Of a stretch of DNA of 64,000 bases, positions 1 to 13,300 are shown piece after piece. Positions within the stretch are counted from its first letter, which is position 1. The number at the start of each line of letters is the position of its first letter. This stretch comes from Camellia lanceoleosa (Eukaryota > Streptophyta > Magnoliopsida > Ericales > Theaceae): positions 63,210,009-63,274,008 of the forward strand of contig CM045761.1 of the NCBI GenBank assembly GCA_025200525.1, read 5' to 3'. The position numbers and the translations under genes are program-made. The notes beneath the pieces are model-generated. The model worked only from the letters and a program-made list of their open reading frames with translations. It had not been told where the DNA came from and did not search any database.

Positions 1-240
1 CTCCCTCTAGTCCAGTTTCCCATTTCTCTTCAATCTCCTTCTGTCTTTAGAAACCCAGGTCCTTTCTCTCTCTCTTTTTGTTCTCTTGACTCTCTCCACA
101 CTCTCTCCAATTTCCTTCACCCTATGAACACAGATCAACAACCCCCCTCTCTTTATTTTTCTTCTATTTCTCCTTCTATTCTGCCTTATCTTTTTTTTCT
201 CTCTCCAATTGTCCTTTCTCTCTAATACAAATGCTGATCA
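1..240 (+). repeat. Pyrimidine-rich tract in intron 2, copy 1
   Basis: CT-rich low-complexity sequence with many CTCTCT runs, matched at 39658-39895. The rest of 1-1304 is anonymous intron without recognisable elements. Confidence 0.6.
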
Positions 241-1304
241 TCCATGCACCCACCATTAACATGTAAATACAATTATATAGACATATATTAAAAGTATATA
301 TGTATGTACATGCTCTAAGGGCACTTCTTCTACTCTCGAAGCATTTTCATAAATGATGCTCTAATGCTCCCACTCTTGCTCCCGCTCCACATTTTGGTTA
401 CTTAGATCACCTCCATCGCTCCCGCAGCCATAGCTGTTTTTTTGCCTAAAACTTGCTTTCATTTTTTACTTTTTAAGTAAAAAACTCAGACAAGGAAAGG
501 AGAGAGCGTAAATGCATTGCTTTTCACCCCTTTCAGTTCTATTATTTAGAAAGTTGAACCGAGAGATAGCTTCGCATATTTTATTTATGAGAGCAAAGAG
601 TTAAATGAACAATTTCAGATTCTAACCTTTTCGAGTGTGTTGCTATTGTCGAGTTTATTGTTCTATGCTGGGGTACTGTTGTTATCCAAGAAAGTAACTA
701 TATTTGTCTACTGGATTTTGATTAGTAATTTCCAATATACTTATTATTGACCAAGAATTGCAACATGAGTTCAAGTTGGAAAAATTTTGGGATGAATGTA
801 TATTCGATGCTAGGCTTTACGAGTACATTTTCTAAATTCTGGTTCCTCTGATTTCTCTTAGCCTTGTTTTCTTTTTTTAGCTGCGTGATAGTGCATGAAT
901 TGAAACATGAACTTTTTCAATGCTGGCTCAGTAATATTAAACTATGGATCACCCACTGAATATATTAGGATCCTTGATTATTTATCACAAATTGGCAGAC
1001 ATCTAAGGTTTATACTTTTCTGTAGTTTTGGATAGGCCCATGTCTACAACCAGAGTATGGGAGGCTTTTGCCAAAGCAAGAAATTGTTTTGACTAGTTGC
1101 ATAGTATAACCGATCAATGCTTTGCTTGCTTTGCTAAATGCCTCTTCTTCTTTGGCAATAGCTGCTCGCTTTTGGATGTTCTAATAGTTTGTAGAGCTGT
1201 GTTAATTTATATCTTGATGTTTCTGCAATTACATGTTTTCCATGTAAGTATTATATTGTCTCTTTAAAGAACCTAAATTTGTTTAAATATTTATGTTTTT
1301 CCAG

Positions 1305-4300
1305 GCTTTGAATGCACTGCTTGAATTATCTGCTTCCTCCCTTGAGCAGTCCAAGAATGGTCTATCTTGTGAGCGTACCGCAAACAACAAAGAAGATACA
1401 CAATACTTTCTTGATTGTAGTGACAATGTAAGTTACCTGATTTTTAATTATTAATTTTGAAAAACCTAAGTAATTTGTGATTAAATCAAGATTAATTGTA
1501 ACAATTCCCAAATAATTAAAACTAACAATCTAAATCATCTAGTACATATGAAAGTGATTTAGATTGTTGCTTCAACATCAATAAATCGACGCAAATGATT
1601 TTTACGTAGAAAAACCACAATTTGAGCACCTCTAATTATGAAACGCTACAAATCAATCATTTTGAAAGAAAGAAATAATACAAATATACCAAACAAATTA
1701 CCCAAACTCCGTCTGTATCTCTTTCACTGCAACTTTCGTCTCAGAATTGATCAAATTGACATTGAATCCACAACATCCATGTCGAATCAACGACTGTGCA
1801 CAGTTTTGAACTCCTTCGAATACTCCACGCTTGAATCTCCGGATTCCACCGAAGAAGAACGCTCTTGAAGAAGAACACTCAAGCAACTCTTTGATGTATG
1901 CTTGTCAAACCATATGAGTTTAATACTCAATCAAACATCAAAGAAACCTAACAAAATTGCTCCGTAATAAAACCCTAAAACGCTCAAAGAAGATTTGGAT
2001 GGAAGCCTTAACTTTAAAACAGATTAAAACACATATTTATAGAAAACAGGGCCGTGCTCGAGCGAAGGATCTCTCGCTCGAGCGATGAGACAGATACGCA
2101 TGAAACCCATAAGTGCCTTCGCTCGAGTGCACAAAAACCATTCCCAGTATTTTTGCTGACAGAGCAAAGTACTGGGACAAAGGCTTCTTTGCTTAAGCCA
2201 AGAGTCCTTTGCTCAAGCGAGCCAGACACAAAACCAGGAATACTTACGACTCGATAAATAATGTTTGTTCGCAGAATTGACAAGACTAAGGGACCTAACA
2301 AATTTGGTGGGAACTTCTTGGTATTTACTTTTGGTAGCTTATAATTGTGTTGGTTTCTCTTGGCCCTTGGTTATTATTTTGCTATTTTTCATTGTTGCTC
2401 TAGACTTTCTGAGGAATTGAAGTCCTTGCATAGAAAAAGTTAGTCAGAGGGTATGTTACACAGACTCTGTTTTTTGAGGTACTCGTGTCGACATGACATA
2501 GGTACAAGTGTAGAATATGGCCGGGATACGGCTAGATACATACGGATACGGCTGAAACTCAAAGAGAGAGAGGGAGAGAGAGAAAGGGCTGAAACTCACA
2601 TTTGCGAAGCAAGTCAAGTCATGAACTCGACCGAATCGAAGGAGATCTAAAAACCAACATCGCGAAGTCAATTCCACCCAGAAAATGACCCTAGGGCTTC
2701 GATTCCCCTTTGGTCTCTCTCTCTCTCTATATCTCTCTCTCTCCCCTTCTTTGGCTCCGTCTCTGTTCTCTTTCTCTACTTTCTAATTAGATTTATATTA
2801 TATAATATAAATGATATTAATATATAATATAATATTATTCAGCTAAAAAAATATTGTATAATATAATATATCATAAATAATATAATTTTTGTGTGTAAAA
2901 TAAAAAAAATTATTTTATCATATAATATAATTTATTTTTTGCCTAAAATAATTTTATAATTTTTATTTGTTATTTTTTTTAACAAAATATATTATTCCTT
3001 AACTTTTTAAAACTCATCTTCATATAATAAATATATTTAAAAAATAACTATTTAATATATCTCCGTGCCCGTATCCAAATTTGGATTCATATCTACGTAT
3101 CTTCAATTTTTAATTTTGAAGTGTCTGACCCTTAGATACGCACCTGAACCCGAACCCGAATCCGTGTAATGTAGGAGGCTACATGCATAAAAAATAGATA
3201 GGTCAGTTCCCTCACGAATTAGCATTGATAATGACAAGTATCAGTTGATGCATTGTAACACAAATTATCAATGATAATGATGATGTACCAGTTGATGCAA
3301 TTTAATTTTAAATTCTCAATCGATAATTTTGGCGAGGATCTGATGTATAATTTTTGACCAAAAAATATTGGCTTGTTGATAATCACTATCTTTCTCTTTT
3401 TTATTTATTTATTTTATAGTATTAACATGAGAAAAATGAATATTGGTTATAAAATTTATTATTTTTTTTTTTGGTTTAGTGGAAGCCTGAGCCTTGGCAT
3501 ACTAATGAGTGCAAAAATTATTATCTAATACTACAAGAAAGGCAGAAAAAGGAAAATTCTAGTTTTTTTTTAATTATTTTATCAACAACAAACAAATATA
3601 TTATTAAGGCACAAAGCCAAAAGAAAGGAGGATAAGGCATCCTCTAAAAAGAGTACAAGTGAAAAATGACAAAACAACAAAAGGAGGAAAAACCTAAAAC
3701 AAAGAAAAACGCGACATATTACAAACTGACACCTAATTTACTGCAATCAAAAAGAGAGGAATTCTTTTGAACAAAAGATACCCCAACACCCAAAACAATT
3801 CTAAATGTCAAACTTTATCTCATAAAAAATCAACATCCCAAGATTCTTCTTCAAAGATGTGCCCATTTCTCTTTAACCAAATGACCCAGAAAATCGCAAA
3901 GAGAGCACAAAGCCAAAGCACCTTGGCCCTCTTCGACTTGCCCAATACTCGAAAATCAATAAAAGTCATTTGTGCACTCTCTTTTGGAGCCATCCACATA
4001 ACATTCCCTAAACAAAACAACATTTGCCGCAAGCTCGTTGCCACTAGACAATGCAGAAATATATGATCCAAAGATTCGCCATTCTTGCTACACAATATGC
4101 ACCATTGAGAACTTAGAGAATGGGAAACCCTCCTCCTTTCCAATGTATCATTTGTTAAAGTGCCTCCATGAACCAAAATCCACATGAACATCTTTACCTT
4201 AAGAGGAACACAAGCCTTTCATATCTTCTTGTGAAAAGGGAACAAAAGTATGTGAGACTTATCAATGAGTTTGTCGAAAAAAGATTTACAAGAAAAGGAG

Positions 4301-7300
4301 CTCGTAGAACGAACAGCTCATACCCACTTGTCCTCCAAATTTGGAATCAAAGAGACATGTTCAAGCCTCCACAAAAGATCCACCAATTTCCCAACTTCCC
4401 TATAATTAAGATTTCTAGGAAAATTAAAATTTCAAGAAACTGGAGCCAAAGACGAGCATGTCGTGGAAGTTACAGAATAATTATGAGACTAAGACACTTT
4501 GTACAAATGTGGGAAATACACAGTAAAGGAAGAAGAATCCACCCAAATATCCTCCCAGAATTTGGCAATTTCCCCATTACCTACTCTCAGAAATAAAACG
4601 GAACTAGATTGGATAAATGCAAGAGATTGATTTCCAAGGAGCTTGACCATTCCCCCCTAGTGACCACCCGCGAATCCCTACTGTTAACATGAATCCCATA
4701 CTTGCTTCTAATAACTGTATGCCATAATGAATCACACTCATTTGAGAATCTCCATAACCACCTGCCAAGTAGAGCTATGTTCCTAGCCATTATATTACCC
4801 TAAGTTTTCAAAGGCGAATGTCTACCTCGAGGTGTTTTATCCCTCATGAGGCGAGGCGTAAGCCTCAGGACATTGAGGTGTAAGCATTTCAAATTTTAAA
4901 TTTTAATATTTAGTGAATAAATTAAATATTTTTAAATAGTAAAAAAATAAAAATAAAATTAAATATAAAGGTGAAAATACTTTTCACCTTAAGGCGTTGA
5001 ACATTTTACTGCATAGAATGAAGTTTTCCTTCACTGAAAGTGAAATTCAACATCTTAACTTTAGTGATTGAGATTCTCACTTGACCATTAACTATGTTTT
5101 TTTCTTAATTATTCATTTACTTAATTTTTTTTGTAGAATATAGTTGCAAAAAGGGATTCTTTTTATTTTCTTTTTATGTTTAAACAATCTAATAGACTAA
5201 AAGTTTAACAAAAACCCAAGGCAACCTTTGCATGTGAATACTTCTCATATGCTTATGCGCAAAAAGCGTACAAAGTGCACTTAAGGCGCATGTCTCAAAC
5301 TATGATGCGCAAGCCTTTCGGGAGTAATGCCTAAAAATCAAAGTCTTAATGTGTTTTACCTTAGCCTCGAGGCAATGCAAGCCTCAGAAAAGCCTTTTCA
5401 AACTCTAATATTACCTATGGTCAAACCCCCTTTTTTCCTTAGGAAATGAAACAGTCTCCCAATTCACCAAATGATCCTTTTTGCCCGCATCCTTCTCCTC
5501 CCAAAGAAAGTCCTGCATCAATTTTTCTAAAGATCTTGCCACCTTAACTGGATTCTTAAGCAGAGACAAAAAATAAACTGGAATACCACCTAGAACTGTC
5601 TTAACTGCAGTGAACCTACCCCTCGAGAAAGTAAAGTCCTACTCCATCCTTCCAGCCGCTTCAACCACCACAAAGTTTGCAATATTGGCAAGGAGCTTCT
5701 TGCTATTAGCAGCCGTAGTTGGTATTAATGCCCTAGGTGCATAATGGTAAAAGGAGAGAGAAATTAGTAGCTTTTCACCAACTCTCTCTCTCTCTCTCTC
5801 TCATCCACATATGCATATGTATAGCATCATCATTGTCATCAATTGTTATTGACATCAATACACTCTTCCAAGTCCATGTTAATTGCTTTATGAGTCTGAC
5901 AACAATTTCTTTATGAGTATCTTTATGAGTATCTATATCTATCATGAATATAGATACTGATATTTTTTGTAAGTATATTTTGGGGTAAAAATCATGGACT
6001 CCCCCCAACATTTGATAAAAATAAATACACAATCACTCCCTGATATTTCAAATATATCATGGACATCCCTTGACATTTAGAAGTTGTATCAGCAAGACCT
6101 CAAAGTCTCACGGTCATTACTAATAGTAATATATGTATATTTTTTTCCAGATGTCAACCAACATAATCTATGATATCTTCATATAGCCGCTCTTAAGTTT
6201 ATAAATCACAGCCATTGATATTTGACAAAAAAAAGCACTGAGACGCCCTGAGTTTATTTTTTTAAGACAAAATTTTTTTTTTTTTTGATGAACAACAAAA
6301 GCTTTATTAATAAAACTGAAAGAGAAGGAGGAGGATGAGGCATCCTCACAATACAAAGCAATGAAGAGACAAACAAAAAAGCCCCTATCCGGCTAAAAAC
6401 AAACAAAAGCTTATAAAGCACACACTGCCAACCAATCTCTAGCTAACAAAAAAAGTGGAACTCCCTTAAATAAAGAGTTCCCCGACGCCCAAAAAGAAGA
6501 TAAGTGACAAACATGATCCCATAAACAATCCACCTCCCGAAACTTATCTTCAAACAACCTCTGATTTCGCTCCCGCCATAGCACCCAAATAGTGGCAAAG
6601 ACAAAGACAAGCCCATAAAATTTTGGCTCTCTCCGATCTTCCAAATGTTTGAAAATCAATAAGGAGCATATGCACACTCTTTTCCGAGGCCACCCACATA
6701 CCACTTCCAACACAAACAAATCTATGCCATAACATCAAAGCTATTGGACAATGCAAGAATAAATGATCCACGGATTCACCGCTCTTACAACATAGAATGC
6801 ACCACTGAGGATTTAAAAACGATTGGGTCTCCTTTTCTGCAATGTATCATTTGTCAAAATACCCCCATGAACTAAGGCCCACATGAACACCTTTACCTTT
6901 AAAGGAGCACAAGCCTTCCAAACTTTTTTACAAAAAGGAAATTGAGGGATTTGAGCATTATCGATGATGTAATCAAAAAAAGACTTAGAAGAAAATATTC
7001 CGGACGAATGAAGTGCTCAAACCCTCTTATCCTCCAAAAGAGGAGATAAAGAAAAGTGATCAATTCTAGATAATAAAAAAACCAACTGTGAAGCCTCCCT
7101 ATCATTAAGATTTCTAGAAAAGTCAAAATTCCAAGCAATTGGAGCTGAGAGAGAGCAAGCCATGGAAGCAATTGAAGAATTATGAGACCGAGCCACTCGA
7201 TAAAGATGAGGAAAATCAAGAAAAGAAGATTGACCCATCCAAACATCTTCCCAAAATCGAACAATTTCTGCTACTCCACCCTACAGAAAGATGTCGAGAC

Positions 7301-10300
7301 CAACACGAGAAAATTTGAGAAATTGACTTCCAAGGAGCACCAAGAACTACCTCAGAAACCACTCGTGAATCCTCCCATTGTCTTGAATCCAGATTTGCTC
7401 CTTATAATCGAATGCCATAGTGAATCAATTTCTGGAAATCTCCATAACCACTTGCTGGCCACATTCCTAGCTACAATGTTACCAATAGCCAAACCCCCTT
7501 TCTCCTTAGGTAACAACACCACCTCCCAATTCACCAAATGATCCTTTTTCCCCTCATCCTTACCTTCCCAAAGAAAATCTCGCATCAACTTTTCTATTGA
7601 CCTTGCTACCTTAACCGGAATCTTGAACAGAGATAAATAATAGATAGGAATTCCGCTCAAAACAGTCTTAACCAAAGTGTACCTTCCCCCTCGAGATAAT
7701 AAAGCCTTACTCCAACCTTCCAACCTTTTACCAATCTTTTCCATTACTGGAGACCAAAAAGCTTCACTTCTAGGATTACCCCCCAATGGGAGGCCCAAAT
7801 ACTTAATCGGAAGGGATTCTATACCACAACCTAAAAGAGACGCCTTATTCTGAAGTTGACCTAGCTGCATATTAATTCCCACCACACTACTTTTTCCCAA
7901 ATTAACCTTGAGCCCCGAAATAAGCCCAAAAATTCTCAATATCGAATAAAGGTTAAGTATCTGATTTTCATCCCCTGTGGAAAAAAATATAGTATCATCT
8001 GCATATTGTAAATGGGTCACACTAACTCTATCCCTCCCCACCTCCAACCCCTCAACAAGACCTGCTTTTAGCTTTATCAACCATTCTACCCAAAACATCA
8101 CCACTAAAATAAAAAGAAAGGAGAAAGTGGGTGCCCTTGTCGGCCCTCACAGAGTCCTAAAACACTCCCTGTTTACCATTAACTATGACTGACATATTGC
8201 AAGTCGACAAACATCCCCTAATCCAAGATCTCCACCGACCCCCGTATCCTTTCTTATCCATTACAAAATCTAAAAATTGCCAATCCACATTGTCATATGC
8301 CTTTTCAAAATTCACCTTAAAAATAAGCCCCTCCCTTCCAGAACTCCTATATTCCTCCACCACTTCATTTGCCACTAAGGCGACATCTAAAATTTGTCTT
8401 CCTTTCACAAAAGCCCCCTGCACCCTAGACACCGTATCCCCTAAAGACATCCTTAGTCTTTTTGATAAAACCTTGCCCAAAATCTTATACAATAACGTTA
8501 CCAAACTGATAGGCCTGAAATCTCCAATTCTAACGACATTGACTTTTTTAGGAATTAAACAGATGAATGTGGCATTTGAGTTCAAATTAACAATCTCCGA
8601 CTCATAAAATTCCAAAAACACTCTCAACAAATCCCCTTTCACCACCTCCCAGCAATCTTGAAAGACAGCCATAGAGAAACCATCCGGGCCTGGAGCTTTA
8701 TCTCTCTCACAATCAAAAACCGCCTCTCGAATCTCTGTTTCATCAAAAGGCCTTTCAAGCCATGCTGCAACTTCCGGATCAATGGTTCCCCATTCCAGTT
8801 CTTCAATCCCCGGTCTACTCATCTCTTCCTTCGAATAAAGTTGGGAATAAAACTCATAAATGCCACTTACAATCTGATCCTCCCTATCTTCCACAACCTC
8901 TGGACTTATTTCAAGTCTCTTGATGAATTTCTTTTTTCTTTTCCCATCTGCAACCTTGTGAAAAAATTTTGAACTAACGTCCCCTTCCTTCAACCATTTG
9001 ATCTTTGCTTTTGAGTCCAAAAATTTGCTCTCTAAAAGTCACCCTCCAGCTTCAATCTACACTCGATCTTACCCTCCTCAATGACACAACTAGACCTCGA
9101 TGCGTCTCCAACTCATCTAACTCTACTATTCTACACATTACTCCCTTTTTTGAAGATTCCAAAGACCCAAACACCTCCCTGCTCCAACACTTTACCTTCT
9201 CCTTGACCATCTTCAACTTTCTCATAAATTTAAAACCTTCCCAACCGTGACAACTTACATTGGACCACCATTCCTCAAAATTTCGCTTAAAACCTACATG
9301 TTCCAACCACATGTTCTCAAATCTAAAAGGCGTTTGGACCCCATTTTAATGGACAACTTTCTAGCACAATAGGACAAAGTTGATCCGAAACTACTCTAGG
9401 CACGATTCTGTCTTGAATTGGGAAAAACCCCATCCCACCCCAAGGAATATAGAAATCTATCCAGCCTACAACATACCAAATTCTCTTGGAGGTTAGACCA
9501 AGTAACTGGTATTGCACAAAGGAGGATCCACCACCACACTCTCGTGATAAATGAGTCAAAATCTCTCATCCCTAGTCGGTCTAAACCCATTAAGTTTTTC
9601 CGAGACCGTCCCTAACCACATTAAAATCCCCTACACACCAATTTGGTGAACACAACCCAAATAATCCACTAGCTCCTCCCAAAAATCCTGTCTCCTAGAA
9701 GGCTGTAGGGCCATAAACCCCGTCAACCACCAATTCAACTATCTAAGTTCCTAAACCCGATTGATAGCGAAAACTCCCCACTATTGTTTCATTCAAACAA
9801 CTCTCATCCCACAATATCAATACTCCCGATCGACCACTAGCAGGCGAGCACACCCATCTCCTATGTCTAACCCCCCAAAGACTTTGCATAGACCTTCTCG
9901 CATACTTCAACTTTAGTCTCCTGTAAAACATCAATCTCCGGTTGGTGATGCCTAAGAAAATCCTTAATAACACCCCTCTTTTTCCGAGAGGCCAGACCCC
10001 TAACATTCCAACTAAATATCTTCATAAGGAAACCTTACCTCCCCTAACCGCCCGCTTTTCCTCTCATAATTCAATCGAACTTGCTAAATTCCTTAATTCC
10101 CCTTTTTTTACTACTATCACCTTCTTTTCTAACAATCCACCCTTGTGAACCTATTACTCACCCTTCCCGACCCAAACATATCCTTAATTCTAACTAATGA
10201 CAACCCCATGACCTGCAATAATTGCAAAAAATGAGGAATCTCACTCTCCTCAATTGGACAAGTTGCGTACTTACTCAACTCATTCAACCATCTTTCTGTT

Positions 10301-13300
10301 TCTTCTTTCGCTCCACTGAAAACCTGGCCTCCCTTGTCAAAATGATTTTTGGAAATCCTACACTGATTATCTTTCACCTGACCTTGAGCTATATTTGCAT
10401 GTAAAGACTCAGACACTAAGGTAGATTCAATCACTATGGCCCTCGGGATAGCAGCTAGAACCCCTTGTAGAGCAGTATCAACTAATGAGACATCAAGAAC
10501 AGGGCACAAAGAATTGGACTGAAGAGACGAAGACAACCCATCCTGAACCCCACCCCCAGAAGAGGAAAAATCTGGAAGAGCATGTAACCCCCTATGAAAA
10601 GATGAACCTGCTACACCCTGGGTAATGGAAGAACTGACCTGATGCAAAGCTTCAGAGACCTTACCGAAATTCTCATCCAAAGTGGTACAATCTATATTAA
10701 AAAACCGATTGAGATCCCAATCACTATCTACTTGCTCATCCTCACTAATTTCCCCTTTAGACCTCGATTCGGAGCTTGCAGATGATCCATACTCCTCCAA
10801 ATTTTGCAATACCTCGTGTATCTCAAAATGGCCCTCTTCCACCTCATTAATCTGCTTTTCCAAGGTCCTTATTACTTCCATCAATTCCTGAATTCCAGTC
10901 TCTGGCCCTTCATTGAACCTCTGTAAATCCCCCACTGATCGATCGACAACATCTGCCAGCCCAAGATGGATTTCCTCTGTATTCAACTCTCTGTGAGTGG
11001 GTGACAAGATTCGTATAGCACGAGCGACTTGGTCTGAACCATCGCATGGTGGAAATTGGGTAGACTCCATCGCTGAACGGCATCGAAGACCATCTTCTCC
11101 ATCGCAACCTCCATCGCAACCTATAACCCGATTGAGCCCCGGTCCCGAAACCTCAATCGGGTGTGAAAAAGAGACCCTTGGGCCTATAAAAGCATTTGGG
11201 CCCCTTTCAAAACTCAGCTCAGCTGCTGATTTTTCAAGAACAGATGGGCCCTTAATCTTGTGAGAATGAGAAGCATGTGGGACTGAGACCACAGGCCCAC
11301 CATCACGACTAAAATTTGATACTAACAGTTCGTGGGCTGAGCCCACCTCATTACCAAGCCCATTAGAATTAAAACCAAGCCCCTTTCAACAACACTATGG
11401 ATAATTTATTCTCACATTTTCCATATTAAAGTTTAAATCTACAACAAAATTACTCTTATGTCCTTTATTTTAATTTTTCACAAAAATAGAAGGGTAAGAG
11501 AGTAATTTTGTTGGAAATATTAACGAAGATAGTCTTTTAACATTGATTGGATTGCGAATAATACAGCTTCCAATTGTTCAGGGGTTTCATCGATATATTG
11601 AAATGTTAGGAGATGTCCATGTATTTTTACCAAATGTGAGGAGAATTTGTGTATTTTTGCCAAATGTCAAGGGGTGTCATGATTTTAAATTAAAGTGTAA
11701 AATAGTCTTTTAATTGGAAAACTTAATAGAGATTTGCAAAATGGGTGCAATCGATACAACTTCCAAATGTCAAGGGTCTTTGTGATATATTAGAAATGTT
11801 AAAAGGTGTCTGTATTTTTATCAAATGTTAAGATGTCTCTGATTTTTACCCTGTAATTTTTACCTTATTCCAAGGCCTCTACAAAATCAAAGAATTGATT
11901 CAAAGATGGATTAAACATCTCCGGAACACTAACTATACATATTAGTATTAAAAAAAGGCTCTTAATTTAAAGCCTAAGTGCACACCACACATTTATCTCA
12001 AGAGTTCCATTCTGTGAAAGTCTTCTATGTTCCGAGCATAGTTATTTTCAAAATAGGCAAATCAATGCTTGCAAATGTTCTTCTATTTTGCTCACCCCAT
12101 ATTAACCATACAAGTGCTTGAGGGACCAAGTGCCAAGCTTTCTGGATTTGTCATGATATGTACCCATCGATACAACAATTTCTGAAAAAATAGTGTATAA
12201 AAACATCGAGAATGCAGTTTTATATGTATGTAAAAAAGTATTGTTTCTGCAGTATTAATGACAAGGTGTCATTCTTTATGAATCTATTATTCATTGTAAA
12301 TTTTTAACAAATAAAATTTAAGTTTGCATATGGAAAATGATGGTTTTGTTCTATTGACATGGACTTCAGACTAATTCAACAGGATTAATGTCATTTCTTT
12401 CCTATATTGTAGTGGAAGTACTAAAATTTCAAGTAACGCGTTGGATGCATGTATGTACTGAGTATTTGGAAAGTATCAGATAAATTGTTCAAAGTTTGCA
12501 CCCAAAAAAAAACAGAAAAATTATTTAAAAGTTAAAAGTTATTTTTGAATTATGGATACATTTTGGAAGAATCCAGCATGCACTCACTAATGAGTATTTG
12601 ATGAACATCAATTCGACACCCTTGTAGAGGTACCCGTGCTATGATGCTACATACCTTCACTTGAAACCTTTATGGGGCCCAAGTCCATTCCCTTTTTTCT
12701 GCTTTAACAATGCTGATTCTCTCTGTAGTCTACTCCTATGCAGTTGATAAATTTATGGTTTAACTATCAATTTTCAGGGTTTTTTTGGGAATTGCCTTTT
12801 TTAGTGACCTTTGACTTCTTAAGTAAAAGACGTGCAAAATTGTAGAGAGAAGAATTGACTTTTTGTAGTGATTTTTTGACTTTTGGCTAAAAGTGTGACT
12901 TCCCAAAATAGGCCTTTCAGTTTCCTACTGTTAATGATGTTGCCACGAATTGTGTACTTCGGAAATCTGCAATGAAATGGAGCTATCTTGAGTTGATGAG
13001 TTGATTTTGCTTGTTTAGCTTGATAGTTTGAAAATCCAGACCATGGTAAGCTGATTATTGAAGGTTTATTGTCTAGTTGGCAATTTTGTTTGAAGTATAC
13101 TTGCTTTGGTTTTTCAAATACCAATGACACAAGCATTCCTTTTAGTAACTGAAAATGTTTTGAAGTACAAGTTTGAAATAGAAAGTGCAGTCATTTTGTG
13201 TGATTTATTCTCTTTAGGTTTACAACATATTTGAAGACCCTTGCATTTATTGTAGTGAACTTTTGTGATTCATGAAAATTTTATTACAGTTAACGGATAG

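Larger units (their letters stand above)
3563..5660 (-). mobile_element. LINE A, 5'-truncated L1-type element (copy 1)
   Basis: The poly(A) tail appears as the T run 3563-3571. Minus-strand fragments encode the C-terminal part of a plant L1 ORF2: MARNIALLGRWLWRF, a zinc-binding region with CxxC and HxxxxC (WCILCSKNGESLDHIFLHC), then WLKRNGHIFEE. They parallel LINE B closely. Similarity to LINE B fades near 5660, so the element is truncated before the RT core. A 608-bp hAT-like element interrupts it at 4800-5407. Confidence 0.75.
6273..11390 (-). mobile_element. LINE B, near full-length L1-type retrotransposon (copy 1)
   Basis: Antisense to the gene. The poly(A) tail is the T run 6273-6286. 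On the minus strand the order is ORF1-like (11346-10129), EEP endonuclease (from about 10025), reverse transcriptase (YADD at 7994-8005) and the zinc-binding C-terminus (about 6900-6411). It belongs to the same family as LINE A. The 5' end is placed near 11390 because ORF1 starts at 11346; no clear target duplication was found, although ACAAAATT occurs on both sides. In copy 1 the endonuclease part is broken by several small indels. Confidence 0.8.
5982..11851. mobile_element. Long-inverted-repeat element split by LINE B (copy 1)
   Basis: The left arm (5982 to about 6100) begins GGGGTAAAAATCATGGA. The reverse complement of 11751-11851 gives the same order of motifs: GGGTAAAAATCA, ATTTGATAAAAATA, GACATTT and GTTGTATC. 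Without LINE B the element would be about 0.75 kb. No transposase is seen. The superfamily is not assignable: flanking duplications are unclear, though long inverted repeats suggest a MULE-like or foldback type. Confidence 0.55.

Noticed and set aside
1490..2290. TGTAACAATT...TTGACA as LTR ends with a matching duplication
   Set aside because: Flanks (AAGATTAA and AAGACTAA) match only partly and at inconsistent spacing, so the ends remain undefined.
10997..11263. Plus-strand open frames over LINE B and LINE A (for example 8185-8607, 8658-8972, 4168-4596)
   Set aside because: They are shadows of the minus-strand LINE reading frames.
6267..11450. ACAAAATT on both sides of LINE B as its target duplication
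   Set aside because: It is short and AT-rich, lies about 50 bp beyond the likely LINE 5' end, and is part of an internal hairpin of the host element, so coincidence is likely.
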